In this document: one piece after another, positions 9,311 to 19,455 of the stretch | Numbering within the stretch: the first letter of the stretch is position 1 | Layout of the letters: every line of letters starts with the position of its first letter | Assembly (NCBI GenBank): GCA_013823365.1 | Contig: PNMC01000001.1 | Location: 32,766-96,765, forward strand | Direction: 5' to 3' | DNA from: Parvibaculum sp. | GTDB taxonomy: Bacteria; Pseudomonadota; Alphaproteobacteria; Parvibaculales; Parvibaculaceae | DNA length: 64,000 nt | Made by a program: the position numbers and the translations under genes | The notes under the pieces: generated by a model | Seen by the model: only the letters and a program-made list of their open reading frames with translations | What the model was told of the DNA's origin: nothing | Database searches by the model: none

Positions 9311-11761
9311 ATGAGCAAGTCACACTATCTGGGAACCACATCGCGTCTGGCCCTCTTGGCCGTGGTCGCGTCGCTGCTGGTTACGGCAGGGGGAGCGAAG
9401 GCGCAGGAGGTGGTGGAAGACGAAGCCGTCGAAGCCGAAACCTCGACCGAGGTAAGGGAAATGACGGTCGTCTCCGAGCGCGACAGGGCCGGCCTGCTGG
9501 AGCAGCAGCCGAGCGATCTGCTGTTCGGTTTGAAAAAGCCGCTTCTCGAAACGCCGCGTTCGGCGACATTCGTGAGCGATGAAACACTCGCAGCCTATGG
9601 CATCGAGACGGTGGACGACCTGACGGCGGTTTCGCCTGGCACCTTCACTGCTTCTTATTATGGTGTGTCGGGCGCGCTCAATGTGCGCGGCCTTCTCGCC
9701 GAGACCTATTTCCACGGCTTCAAGCGCATTGAAAATCGCGGCACTTACCAGACGCCGATCGGGGCAGCCTCACGCGTGGACATTCTGCGCGGTCCGCCCA
9801 CGGCGAACTTCGGCCCGGGCAAGGTTGGCGGCATGCTGAACTTCGAGCCGAAGACGGCGAAGATCAGCGAGGAAGCCGGCTACATGACCGAGGTTTCCGG
9901 CGAGGTGAATGCCACGCTCGGTTCCTACGACAAGAAGAACGGCAGCTTCGAAGTCGGTATCCCTCTCAACTTCGGCGACACGGCGGGCGGCGTTTTCGTC
10001 TATGCCGAGATCGAGGACTCCAAGAGCTTCTACCGCGGTATCGAACCCGAGCATCAGCTCATTCAGACGACCGCGCAGTTCGAAACGCTCAATGGCTGGC
10101 GCTATGGCGGCGGCGTCATGTACTACAATTCGGATGGATACCTGCAGACACCCGGCTGGAACCGCGTCACGCAAGACCTGATCGACAACGGCAACTATAC
10201 GACCGGCACGAACTCGGGCGTCCCCGACCTTAATGGCAACGGCTATCTCGACCTTTCCGAAATCGGCGGCGGCCTCAGCTACTACCCGGCCTGGTGGGTA
10301 TTTCCGACGCCCGGCACCGCGGAACTCGATACCGGTGTGGGTACGGCACCGCTAAGCCGCAGGACGGTCTACACAAGCCCTTACGATTTTAACGCCACCA
10401 CGACGCTCACACTCTATGGCGACCTCATCAAATCCTTTGGTGACGGGTCCGAACTGAAGTTTCAGCTCTTCTATGACTCTCTCGATAACGAGCGCTTCGT
10501 GAGCTACGGATTCCCCGCCGCTTACGACGCTTACACGATCGAAGGCCGCGTCAGCTACAATTTCGCCGTCAAACCGCCGGAGTCACCCGTCGGTGCGGAT
10601 TTCAACTTCGGATTCAGCAACCGCTACTACAACGCGACGAAGAAGGAATCCTTCAACTATGCAGGTATCGCGCTTGATCGCCGCGATCTGACTCAAGGTG
10701 CAACACCGACAGACATTCTAGGCTCTCCTTTCATTCCCGGTTCCGGCTACACCTGGGACTACGACACGAAGTCGAAATGGAACAATCTCGGCTTCTTTGG
10801 AATGGCCGATTTCGACTTCGAGAATCTCGTCAAGCTGACCACGACCGGCCGCTATGACATGTACTGGGTGGATTCGGTCGAGCGTGGCAGTCTCTGCTAC
10901 TGTGTTCCCGACCGTCAGCACGATATGGACGACAGCTTCACCTACAGCGTCATGCTGATGGTGATGGGACCTTACGGCATTCGTCCTTATGCGACCTATG
11001 CCGAAACAGCGGCACTCGAGTTCGGTCAAGCGGGCGATCTTGCCCCGGAGCGGATCGGCAGAGGCAGCTACGTTTCGGAGGGCGATCTCCTTGAGGCGGG
11101 CATCAAGCTTGAAGCCTTCGACGGCATCCTAACGGGCAGCCTCGCAGCCTATCGCCAGCACCGAACCGTTCTCGACAATGTCGGCGGCGGCGTCGACGAA
11201 ACGCGAGGCGAGGGTGTCGAGCTTGAGCTGCGCTATCTTGCCACGCCCAATCTGAGCTTCACATTTGCCGGCAATGTTCAGAAGACCGTCTTCCTCGATA
11301 GCTACGACGCCTTCTACTACTTCCGGCCTGAAAGTCTCGGTCTCAATCCGGTCGACTGGTATGGCGTGGGCATAGCAAGCCCCTTCAGCTCGCTCGCCGG
11401 TATCACCGGGAACAACTACTACGCGGGTGAAATCGAGGACCGCCGCATTCCCGAGAAGGTGTTGAGCCTCTACGGCACTTACACGACCGATCAGTATGCC
11501 TGGGGCCATGCCGGCACCACCTGGGGCGTGCGCTACGTCTCCGAGACGGCGGGACTCGCGGCCAATCCGGTCAAATACCCCGACTACTTCCTCGTTCAGG
11601 CGTCCGCCTATGTGGACTTCCAGAGCTGGAAGCTCGCCCTCAACGTCGACAACGTCTTCGACGAGGAATACTTCACGCCGCTTCAGGATCTCTATGGCGA
11701 TGTGGCCGTGCTCCCTGGCAAGGGGCGCGAGTGGCGCCTGACGGCAACCTACCGCTTCTGA
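9311..11761 (+). CDS. TonB-dependent siderophore-type receptor
   Basis: Signal peptide, plug LNVRGLLAETYFHGFKRIENRGTYQTPIGAASRVDILRGPPTANFGPGKVGGMLNFEPK, terminal ...GREWRLTATYRF. Confidence 0.9.
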   Translation: MSKSHYLGTTSRLALLAVVASLLVTAGGAKAQEVVEDEAVEAETSTEVREMTVVSERDRAGLLEQQPSDLLFGLKKPLLETPRSATFVSDETLAAYGIETVDDLTAVSPGTFTASYYGVSGALNVRGLLAETYFHGFKRIENRGTYQTPIGAASRVDILRGPPTANFGPGKVGGMLNFEPKTAKISEEAGYMTEVSGEVNATLGSYDKKNGSFEVGIPLNFGDTAGGVFVYAEIEDSKSFYRGIEPEHQLIQTTAQFETLNGWRYGGGVMYYNSDGYLQTPGWNRVTQDLIDNGNYTTGTNSGVPDLNGNGYLDLSEIGGGLSYYPAWWVFPTPGTAELDTGVGTAPLSRRTVYTSPYDFNATTTLTLYGDLIKSFGDGSELKFQLFYDSLDNERFVSYGFPAAYDAYTIEGRVSYNFAVKPPESPVGADFNFGFSNRYYNATKKESFNYAGIALDRRDLTQGATPTDILGSPFIPGSGYTWDYDTKSKWNNLGFFGMADFDFENLVKLTTTGRYDMYWVDSVERGSLCYCVPDRQHDMDDSFTYSVMLMVMGPYGIRPYATYAETAALEFGQAGDLAPERIGRGSYVSEGDLLEAGIKLEAFDGILTGSLAAYRQHRTVLDNVGGGVDETRGEGVELELRYLATPNLSFTFAGNVQKTVFLDSYDAFYYFRPESLGLNPVDWYGVGIASPFSSLAGITGNNYYAGEIEDRRIPEKVLSLYGTYTTDQYAWGHAGTTWGVRYVSETAGLAANPVKYPDYFLVQASAYVDFQSWKLALNVDNVFDEEYFTPLQDLYGDVAVLPGKGREWRLTATYRF

Positions 11762-11813
11762 GTATCGAAGCGTCTATCGAGTAACGCGCGCAAAAGAAGA
11801 CTGGAGGCGGCAG

Positions 11814-13151
11814 ATGACTGACACGAAAGAAGTTATGTATCCGTGGTTCGTGCTGCTGTCCTTCAGTCTTCTGTTCTTTCTGGTAACGGCCGGCACGTTC
11901 ACCTCGCTCGGGGTGGTTCTCCCCGACATGGTGGGCGAGCTTGGCTGGGACTGGACGGCGGCGGGGCTGGGCTTCACGCTGCTCGGTGTCTCCTGCGGCC
12001 TGTCGAGCTATCCGCCCGCCTTCATGATCCGCAAGATTGGTGTCCGGGCGACCGTTCTCTTCGGTACCGCCATTCTCGTGGCCGGCTTTCTTCTCCTTTA
12101 TGTTGTGGAGGACGTGCCGACATATTTCCTCGCCATGCTCCTCGCAGGCACAGGTTTCTCCTTCGTCGCCACCGTGCCGGGCACCTACATGATCGCCCGC
12201 TGCTTCAAGCGGCAGTCGATGGCATTTGGCATTTACTTCACGATCGGCGGCGTCGGTGGCATAGCCGGACCTTTGATCTACTTTGCGGCAGTCGGCTTCT
12301 GGGATGAATGGCGCATGCACTGGATGATCGTCGCGGTGCTGATGGGCGCTGCGGGGCTTCTCACGGCGGCGCTGCTTCGCGAGGGCGAAGCGGAAGATCG
12401 GCGCGCCGAAGAAGTGGCCGCTGCCGCTGTTCAGGAAGCATCTTCCGGCGTCTATGTGACAAGTGAGAAATGGACCGCAAAACAGGCCCTGCGCACACCG
12501 CAATTCTATATCATCGCGGCGGGCTATGTATCCTTTCTGCTCTGCGGCATCACCGTGAACAGCCTCTCTGTCGGCCATCTCACCGAGATCGGGGTCGTCA
12601 TGGCGGTCGCTGCGGGTCTTCTGAGCTTCGAATCCTTTCTCAATGCGGCGTCACGCGCCGTCAGCGGCTTCATCGGCGAGTATATCGACCCGAAGAACCT
12701 GCTCATCGGCTCGCTCGCCCTTCTCGTACTGGGCATGATCGCGCTTGGCATCGGAACGAACTGGTTCGCGCTGGCCATCTACGCCATCGGCATCGGGATC
12801 GGTTACGGCACGACCTTTCTCGCGACAAGCGTTCTGCTGATGAACTATTACGGCCGCAGCGCCTATCTTGAGCTGTTCTCCTTCATGAATGTCGCCGCGA
12901 CCCTCGCGTCATTCGGGCCTTTCCTGGGGGGTTATCTGCGCGATGTGACCGGCACATTCGTCTGGGCCTTCTTTCTATATGCTCTGGTACCGCTTGTCGT
13001 GATGGCTGCCGTCTTCTTCATGCGGCCGCCGGTCCATGCGCGCCCTGCAGAAGAGGAAGAAGAGGAAACGGCGCTCGTTACAGCGATCCTCGTCCAGGCT
13101 GGCGACATGGAGCATGCGGAGGAGGCGAAGCCCGCCGAAATCTGCGCATAG
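11814..13151 (+). CDS. MFS transporter
   Basis: about 12 hydrophobic segments; FTLLGVSCGLSSYPPAFMIRKIGVRATVLFGT. Confidence 0.88.
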   Translation: MTDTKEVMYPWFVLLSFSLLFFLVTAGTFTSLGVVLPDMVGELGWDWTAAGLGFTLLGVSCGLSSYPPAFMIRKIGVRATVLFGTAILVAGFLLLYVVEDVPTYFLAMLLAGTGFSFVATVPGTYMIARCFKRQSMAFGIYFTIGGVGGIAGPLIYFAAVGFWDEWRMHWMIVAVLMGAAGLLTAALLREGEAEDRRAEEVAAAAVQEASSGVYVTSEKWTAKQALRTPQFYIIAAGYVSFLLCGITVNSLSVGHLTEIGVVMAVAAGLLSFESFLNAASRAVSGFIGEYIDPKNLLIGSLALLVLGMIALGIGTNWFALAIYAIGIGIGYGTTFLATSVLLMNYYGRSAYLELFSFMNVAATLASFGPFLGGYLRDVTGTFVWAFFLYALVPLVVMAAVFFMRPPVHARPAEEEEEETALVTAILVQAGDMEHAEEAKPAEICA

Positions 13152-13195
13152 GTTGAAATCCGATTTTTGTTCTCGCGTACCCAAAGGGAAGTGAA

Positions 13196-14263
13196 ATGTC
13201 TGCCTCGGCCAAAAAAATCGAATTCGGTGTCTTTCTCCCAATCGCCAATGGTGGGTGGATCATCTCCAAGAATACGCCGCCCCTCGATGCGTCCTACAAG
13301 CAGAACCGCGAAGCGGCGATGATTGCGGATGAGATCGGACTCGATTTCATCATGTCGATGATGAAATGGCGCGGCTTTGGCGGTGAGACGGAACATTGGG
13401 GCACCTCGCTCGAATCCGTCACCATGATGGCCGGAATCGCCGAGGCGACGAAGAATGCGCGCATCATCGCCACCGTTCACACACTGCTGCAGAACCCGGC
13501 GGTCGTCGCGAAGATGATCACGACGCTTGATCACATCTCGGGCGGACGGGCGGGTCTCAACATCGTCTCGGGCTCCTTCAAGGACGAGTTCGACCAGATG
13601 GGGGCATGGCCGGCGAACCTCGATCACGATGGTCGCTACCGCTACGCCGAGGAATGGACGAAGCTCGTCCGCACCATCTGGGCGCAGGATCATGTCGACT
13701 ATGACGGCGAGTTCTTCAAGTTCAAGGATTGTGTGTCCGAACCGAAGCCAATGTCGAGCCCGCGGCCCTATCTCATCTGTGCCGGTCAGTCCGAGCGCGG
13801 GTTGAGCTTCACCGTTCAGAACTGCGATGCCTGTTTCATCGGCGGCAAGACGGCCGAAGACACGCTGCGCATCAGCCGCCTCGCGCGCCGCGTCGCCGCC
13901 GATCACGGCACCACCATCCGCGTCTTCGCAATGAGCACCATCGTTTTCGGCGAGACGGACGACGAAGCAGCCGAAACGGTCGCTCATTACAAGGCCGGTC
14001 TCGACTGGGGTGCCGTGCAGGGAATGATGCGCAGCTACGGTATGGAAGCCGATGGCAGTTCCAGTGTCATGGGCGAGAAGGCGAAGGAAACCTTCATGAC
14101 GCATACGGTTGCAGGCACTCCCAAGACCTGTATCGAGAAGATCAAGGAGCAGATCGAGGGCTGCGAACTCGACGGCATCATGACGATCTATCCGGACTAC
14201 GTGAAGGGCCTCACCACGTTCGGCAAGGAAGTGCTTCCCGAGCTCAAGGCACATTTCGCATGA
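13196..14263 (+). CDS. RutA-like LLM-class FMN-dependent monooxygenase
   Basis: GVFLPIANGGWIISKN, FIMSMMKWRGFGGETEHW..LES.TMMAG, ISGGRAGLNIVSG, LICAGQSERGLSF; colinear with E. coli RutA from memory. Confidence 0.87.
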   Translation: MSASAKKIEFGVFLPIANGGWIISKNTPPLDASYKQNREAAMIADEIGLDFIMSMMKWRGFGGETEHWGTSLESVTMMAGIAEATKNARIIATVHTLLQNPAVVAKMITTLDHISGGRAGLNIVSGSFKDEFDQMGAWPANLDHDGRYRYAEEWTKLVRTIWAQDHVDYDGEFFKFKDCVSEPKPMSSPRPYLICAGQSERGLSFTVQNCDACFIGGKTAEDTLRISRLARRVAADHGTTIRVFAMSTIVFGETDDEAAETVAHYKAGLDWGAVQGMMRSYGMEADGSSSVMGEKAKETFMTHTVAGTPKTCIEKIKEQIEGCELDGIMTIYPDYVKGLTTFGKEVLPELKAHFA

Positions 14264-14934
14264 ACGCTACGGATACCACGATGGAACGGACTGGTTCCTC
14301 CAGCGAATTGCGGGACTGGATCGCGCCGCCGCATACGGCGCTCTGTGTCATCGACATCCAGGTGGATTTCGCTTCCCCCGAAGGCCTGCTCGCAGGATTC
14401 GGCGTGAATATGAGCGCTGTACCGTCCGCCATTGCAAAGTCGGAGCGCCTCATTGCGGCAGCGCGGGGCGCGGGTGTGCCTGTCGTCTTCATCGGCCTTG
14501 AAACGAGTCCCGAAACGGATTCGCCGGTTTGGGCCGAGCGCATGCGCCGGCGCGGCGGCGATCCCGAGACCGAAAGTGCGGTCTGCCGCGCGGGCACCCC
14601 CGGTGCCGCCTTCTATGGCCCGCAACCGCAGCCCGGCGACCTCGTCGTGATGAAGCCGAAATACAGCGCCTTCCATGCCACCGGCTTCGCCGACGTACTA
14701 GCCGGTATCGGCGTGGATACGCTGGTCGTCTGCGGTCTCACCACGGAATGCTGCGTCGGCAGCACGGTCGGCGACGCCTTTCATCGCGACTATCACGTGA
14801 TCGTGGCCGAGGATGCCTGTGCTGCTTATGGCGGCGAGATACATCGCGCGGCGCTCACTATCATGGAAATGAACAGCGCCGTGCTCCGCAGCACAGCCGA
14901 CATAGAAGCTGCATGGGGAGCGCGTCATGACTGA
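14260..14934 (+). CDS. isochorismatase-family cysteine hydrolase (RutB-like)
   Basis: ALCVIDIQVDFASPEG (D), VVMKPKYSAFHATGF (K), VCGLTTECCVGSTVGDAFHRDY (C); ATGA overlap with the upstream gene. Confidence 0.85.
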   Translation: MNATDTTMERTGSSSELRDWIAPPHTALCVIDIQVDFASPEGLLAGFGVNMSAVPSAIAKSERLIAAARGAGVPVVFIGLETSPETDSPVWAERMRRRGGDPETESAVCRAGTPGAAFYGPQPQPGDLVVMKPKYSAFHATGFADVLAGIGVDTLVVCGLTTECCVGSTVGDAFHRDYHVIVAEDACAAYGGEIHRAALTIMEMNSAVLRSTADIEAAWGARHD

Positions 14935-16309
14935 CCCATTGAAGATCGAGGCGAAAGCCCCCTACAAGGTGAGCGACGACGAGCGCGCCGCTATTGCCGC
15001 CGCGATCGACGAAGACGAACTCTGCAGTCTGGCGCTGGAACTCGGAAATATTCCGAGCCCGTCGCGCAGTGAAGCGGCTGCCAGCAAATATGTCTTCGAT
15101 TGGATGCAGCGAGAGGGGTTTAACCCCCGCACGACCGGCGCCACCCCGGAGCGGCAGAATGTCATCGGCGAATATGGCGGTCTTGCCGAAGGGGCGAACC
15201 TCCTCTTCACCGCGCATCTCGATACCGAGAGCCCGACCTACGAGCCCGATCTCGACAACGCGAAATACCGGCCGGAAACCCTCGCCAACCGCGAATGGCT
15301 GGAATGCTGGCTCGAAGACGGAAAGCTGTTCGGCTACCCGATCGCGAATGACCGCGGGCCGATGAGTTGCTTCATGATTGCAGCAAAGGCCCTCCGCAAG
15401 GCGGGCATTCCGCTCGCCGGTAAGCTCTATCTCACCGCCTGTCCGGGCGAGATCGGCCCGGAGCCGATTGAGGACCGCAAAGGCGTCGACTATCTCGGCA
15501 AGGATATCGGCGCACATTATCTCTTCCATCACGGCGGTGTCGCGCCGGACTATGCGATCGCCGCCGAAGGCTGCGATTTCGGCCTTACCTGGGTGGGCTG
15601 CGGCTATGTCGTATTCCGCATCCGCATTTTCGGGCAGGGCGTGTTCACGCCGATCCTCGACTATCCAGGCGACCCGCAGCAACACCCCAACCCGATTTAT
15701 CGTCTCGGCCCCGTAATCAAGGCGTTGCACGACTGGGGTATGACCTACCCGGAACGTCATCGTTATGAGAGCGCAGGGGGCATCTCTATTCCGAAAACAC
15801 AGATTGATTCCATCAAGGCTGGCATCCCTTACTCCTTCGGTACGGGCACCGAAGTTGTCTCGATCTATCTTGAGGCGGGTCTCACGCCACGTCAGAAGGC
15901 TGCGGATGTCGAGCATGAACTCGCGGCCTTGATGCGGCAGTTCGACATTGACGGCTTTGATATTGAACCGATGGTCGTGCGGCACGGATTCGAGGCAGAT
16001 GCAGCGGAGGTCGGGCCGCTCGTCGCCGCGGTTAGCGATGCGACGCGGTTCACGCTCGGCGAGCCGCTGCAGCGCGCTAATCCGGTCTATTCGAGCATGT
16101 GGCGGGATCAGAACGTCTTCAACATGCACCGCATACCGGCTGTTACGACCGGCATGCCGAGATGGCGACCGACGCCGGGAGACATGGCGAAGAGCGCATT
16201 GATCTATGCGCTCACCGCCCTCTCGATCTGCGGCCGTGCGCCGGTTGAGGCGGGCAGGGCGGCGTACAAACCGGTCTACGGCGACAACCCCTTCGAGGCA
16301 GCGGAATAG
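14927..16309 (+). CDS. M20-family metallo-amidohydrolase
   Basis: LLFTAHLDTESP (HxD), NDRGPMSCFMIAAKAL, ACPGEIGPEPIEDRKG. Confidence 0.82.
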   Translation: MTDPLKIEAKAPYKVSDDERAAIAAAIDEDELCSLALELGNIPSPSRSEAAASKYVFDWMQREGFNPRTTGATPERQNVIGEYGGLAEGANLLFTAHLDTESPTYEPDLDNAKYRPETLANREWLECWLEDGKLFGYPIANDRGPMSCFMIAAKALRKAGIPLAGKLYLTACPGEIGPEPIEDRKGVDYLGKDIGAHYLFHHGGVAPDYAIAAEGCDFGLTWVGCGYVVFRIRIFGQGVFTPILDYPGDPQQHPNPIYRLGPVIKALHDWGMTYPERHRYESAGGISIPKTQIDSIKAGIPYSFGTGTEVVSIYLEAGLTPRQKAADVEHELAALMRQFDIDGFDIEPMVVRHGFEADAAEVGPLVAAVSDATRFTLGEPLQRANPVYSSMWRDQNVFNMHRIPAVTTGMPRWRPTPGDMAKSALIYALTALSICGRAPVEAGRAAYKPVYGDNPFEAAE

Positions 16310-16322
16310 CGAGACAGTGAGT

Positions 16323-16844
16323 ATGAGTCAGTCACCGAAATACATGCCCGGTTCCGTCGACCCGGCAACCTACCGCAAGGCGCTCGGCAGTTTCGTCACA
16401 GGCGTCACCGTCGTCACGACCCTTGTAGGTGAAGCACCGGTCGGCACGACGGTCAGCGCCTTCTCCGCGCTGTCGCTCTCGCCGCCACTCATTCTCGTGT
16501 CGCTCGCTCGCAAAAGCGAAACGCTGGCGCATATCAAGCGCACAGGATTTTTCGCCGTGAACATCCTGTCTGACCGGCAAAGTGAAATTGCGACCCGCTT
16601 CGCAACGAACGCCGGCGCGGGCAAGTTCGATGGCATCGTCTATGAGCACGGGCAGAACGGTGCACCGGTCTTTAGCGAAGCGGGTGCAACGATCGAGTGC
16701 GATCTCGAAGACAGCTTTTCAGGCGGCGACCACGAAATCCTGATTGGCCTCGTGCGCAATGCCACTATTGAAGGCAGCCATCCGCCCCTTGTCTATTTTC
16801 GCGGCAAGTTCGAGGAAATCGCCGGCGCGCTTCCGGGAATATGA
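16323..16844 (+). CDS. flavin reductase domain protein (RutF/HpaC-like)
   Basis: YRKALGSFVTGVTVVTTLVGEAPVGTTVSAFSALSLSPPLILVSLARKSETLAHI. Confidence 0.9.
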   Translation: MSQSPKYMPGSVDPATYRKALGSFVTGVTVVTTLVGEAPVGTTVSAFSALSLSPPLILVSLARKSETLAHIKRTGFFAVNILSDRQSEIATRFATNAGAGKFDGIVYEHGQNGAPVFSEAGATIECDLEDSFSGGDHEILIGLVRNATIEGSHPPLVYFRGKFEEIAGALPGI

Positions 16845-16941
16845 AAGGGAAAATGCGGCATCTTTCATGCATAGGTTTTCGTCGTGAGCAGTAGAGAGGC
16901 CGGGCAGATGCTACGCAAGGCACGCCTGGAAGTGACAGAGA

Positions 16942-17568
16942 ATGAGTACGCTTGATTTCCGCGAAGGTCATCCTTCATCGAGCCGCGTTGTTGGGCTTGC
17001 GATCGTTCTCGGGCTTCACCTTCTGCTCGTCTGGGCGCTGGTGAGCGGCCTTGCGAGAGATGTCGTGAAGGCGGTGCAGGAGCCGCTCCAGGTCGCGCTG
17101 ATCGCGGAACTGCCGAAGGAAGTGCCGCCGGCACCGCCCCCGCCGCCAGAAGTCGTAAAGCCGCCGGAGGCTTATGTGCCGCCCCCCGTCGTGCAGAAGG
17201 CGCCGCCTGTCGTTCCGCAGAAGACAATCCAGCAGGTACAGACGGTACAGCCCGAGCCGCAGCCCGTTATCGTCGAACCGCAACCTGTCCTGCCGCGCGC
17301 CGATCCGAGTCACGGCAATACGCAGCCACCTTATCCTGCGGCCTCGCGCCGGGCGGGTGAGGAAGGCCGGGTGATCCTGATGCTCTATGTGGATGCGAAT
17401 GGCCGCGTGACCGATGGCCGCGTCGACCAGTCGAGCGGCTATGACCGTCTCGACAAGGTAGCGCTGATGCATGCGCGGCGCACCTGGCGTTTCCTGCCAG
17501 CGACGAAGGACGGTGCCCCCGTGGGCCACTGGATGAAGTTTGCCGTGAATTTCAAGTTGACGGACTGA
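16942..17568 (+). CDS. tonB: energy transducer TonB
   Basis: N-terminal TM, proline-rich linker, C-terminal YPAASRRAGEEGRVILMLYVDANGRVTDGRV. Confidence 0.88.
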   Translation: MSTLDFREGHPSSSRVVGLAIVLGLHLLLVWALVSGLARDVVKAVQEPLQVALIAELPKEVPPAPPPPPEVVKPPEAYVPPPVVQKAPPVVPQKTIQQVQTVQPEPQPVIVEPQPVLPRADPSHGNTQPPYPAASRRAGEEGRVILMLYVDANGRVTDGRVDQSSGYDRLDKVALMHARRTWRFLPATKDGAPVGHWMKFAVNFKLTD

Positions 17569-17630
17569 CAGCAGCCGATGCGCCGCTTGGCGGATACAAA
17601 ACAAGTTGAGTTAGTACAGAGGACCCATCG

Positions 17631-18539
17631 ATGAAGACCCGGACCAAACATATTACACGCCTCCTTGGCGCTGCCATGATTGCCTTTGCCCTGTCGGCCG
17701 GGTTCGCATCCGCGGTCGCCCCTGCGCTGGCGCAGCAGGAAGAAGTGGCCGAAGAGGCACCCGCCGCCGAAGGCGAAGAAGGCGCGGAAGCCCCGGAAGC
17801 CCCGGAAGCCCCGGAAGGTGAGACGGCGGAAGGCGAAGCGGCTGACGCCGCGCCGATGGCAAGCGAAGAGCCCGCGGTGGATCACAACCCCTATGGCCTC
17901 AAGGCGCTCTGGGACGAAGGCGACTTCGTGTCGAAGGGCACGCTTCTCGTGCTCGTCATCATGTCGATGGGTTCCTGGTACATTCTCTTCACCAAGCTTT
18001 TCGAGCAGCGGCGGATGTTCGACCAGTTCAACCGGGTCATCAAACTCTTTGCGCCTACAGACACGCTGAAGGAAGGCATCGATGCCCTGCCGGCTCGCAA
18101 CTCCTACCGCGTCATCGCCGAAGACGGCAAGGAGGCCGTCGAACAGTTCAGCAAGGGGCTGAGCAGCGAAGTGACGCTGACCGAATGGTCCACGGCCGCG
18201 CTCAGCCGGTCGGTCGACGGTCTGGCTTCGAAGCTGCAGGGCGGCCTCGCCTTCCTCGCGACGGTCGGCTCCACAGCACCGTTCGTCGGCCTTTTCGGTA
18301 CGGTCTGGGGCATCTATCACGCGCTCGTTGCCATCGGCGTGTCGGGCCAGGCCTCGATCGACAAGGTTGCCGGTCCGGTGGGTGAGGCGCTCATCATGAC
18401 GGCGATCGGTCTTGCCGTCGCCGTCCCGGCGGTGCTCGGCTACAACCTGCTGATCCGCCGCAACAAGGCCGTGATTGAACGCGCACGCCGCTTCGCGACG
18501 GAAGTCCATCTGCGCATCTTGTCCGGCAGGACGGCGTGA
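17631..18539 (+). CDS. exbB: MotA/TolQ/ExbB proton channel protein with signal peptide and acidic Ala/Glu/Pro-rich N-terminal region
   Basis: GGLAFLATVGSTAPFVGLFGTVWGIYHALVAIGVSGQASIDKVAGPVGEALIMTAIGLAVAVPAVLGYN. Confidence 0.9.
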   Translation: MKTRTKHITRLLGAAMIAFALSAGFASAVAPALAQQEEVAEEAPAAEGEEGAEAPEAPEAPEGETAEGEAADAAPMASEEPAVDHNPYGLKALWDEGDFVSKGTLLVLVIMSMGSWYILFTKLFEQRRMFDQFNRVIKLFAPTDTLKEGIDALPARNSYRVIAEDGKEAVEQFSKGLSSEVTLTEWSTAALSRSVDGLASKLQGGLAFLATVGSTAPFVGLFGTVWGIYHALVAIGVSGQASIDKVAGPVGEALIMTAIGLAVAVPAVLGYNLLIRRNKAVIERARRFATEVHLRILSGRTA

Positions 18540-18563
18540 ACGAAACAAGGATGGGTTAGCATC

Positions 18564-18989
18564 ATGGCGATGAATATCGGAACCGGTGAGGGCGATGACG
18601 AAGTCATGTCGGCCATCAACACGACGCCGCTCGTCGACGTCATGCTGGTGCTTCTCATCATCTTCCTGATTACCATTCCGGTCGCGATCCAGACAGTGCC
18701 GGTGGAACTGCCCAAGGCGAACAACGAGATCAACCAGACACAGCCCGAAAACATCACCATCGCGGTCGATGTCGACGGCAACTACTACTGGAATGCCATG
18801 CGTATGGCGAACCGGGCGGATCTGTTCGACAAGCTGACAGAAACGGCGCAGATCGAACCGCAACCGGAGATCCAGGTGCGCGGCGACGAAGCCGTCCGGT
18901 TCGAGGCGGTGGGCCGTCTCATTTTCGATATACAGCGAGCGGGCATTCACAAGGTCGGCTTCATCACCGAACCGGTGCAGGGTAGCTAG
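18564..18989 (+). CDS. exbD: ExbD/TolR biopolymer transport protein (first copy)
   Basis: MSAINTTPLVDVMLVLLIIFLITIPVAIQTVPVELP. Confidence 0.9.
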   Translation: MAMNIGTGEGDDEVMSAINTTPLVDVMLVLLIIFLITIPVAIQTVPVELPKANNEINQTQPENITIAVDVDGNYYWNAMRMANRADLFDKLTETAQIEPQPEIQVRGDEAVRFEAVGRLIFDIQRAGIHKVGFITEPVQGS

Positions 18990-19000
18990 GAGGCAGAACG

Positions 19001-19429
19001 ATGGCGATGAACGTCGGAAGCGCGGGTTCGGATGACGATCCCATGATGGAGATCAACACCACGCCTTTGATTGACGTGTTGCTGGTCCTGCTCGTCATGC
19101 TCATCATTACCATTCCGTTGCAGACCCATGCGGTCAAGCTCGACATGCCGCAAGCTGTTACCGAGGCAACGCCCCCGGAAGAATCCACCGTCGTGCAGCT
19201 CCTCGTGAATGCGGAAGGCCTTGCCTTCTGGAATGGAGAGGAACTCCCTGATACCGCCGCGCTCGAGGAGCGCTTTCTCGCGTCCGTCGGCGGCGTCGCC
19301 GATCCCGAGATCCATTTCCGCCCCGACCGGAACGTCGAATACGACCACGTGGCGAAAATCCTCTCCGCCGCCCAGAGAGCCGGTGTGGTGAAGATCGGCT
19401 TCGTGGGCAACGAACAGTATATGGAGTAA
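19001..19429 (+). CDS. exbD: ExbD/TolR biopolymer transport protein (second copy)
   Basis: MMEINTTPLIDVLLVLLVMLIITIPLQTHAVKLDMP. Confidence 0.9.
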   Translation: MAMNVGSAGSDDDPMMEINTTPLIDVLLVLLVMLIITIPLQTHAVKLDMPQAVTEATPPEESTVVQLLVNAEGLAFWNGEELPDTAALEERFLASVGGVADPEIHFRPDRNVEYDHVAKILSAAQRAGVVKIGFVGNEQYME

Positions 19430-19455
19430 GGCGCAAGAGGCCGGTACCGAATTAT

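Noticed and set aside
12932-14254. 440-aa minus-strand ORF
   Set aside because: Antisense to the RutA-like monooxygenase and end of the MFS gene.
14861-16129. 422-aa minus-strand ORF
   Set aside because: Antisense to the M20 amidohydrolase; no recognisable motif.
17785-17818. GCCCCGGAA tandem repeats in exbB as a possible microsatellite/CRISPR-like repeat
   Set aside because: Short in-frame EAP codon repeat within a coding low-complexity region; no spacers.
17439-18950. 503-aa minus-strand ORF over exbB/exbD
   Set aside because: Antisense artefact; opposite strand has convincing ExbB/ExbD sequences.
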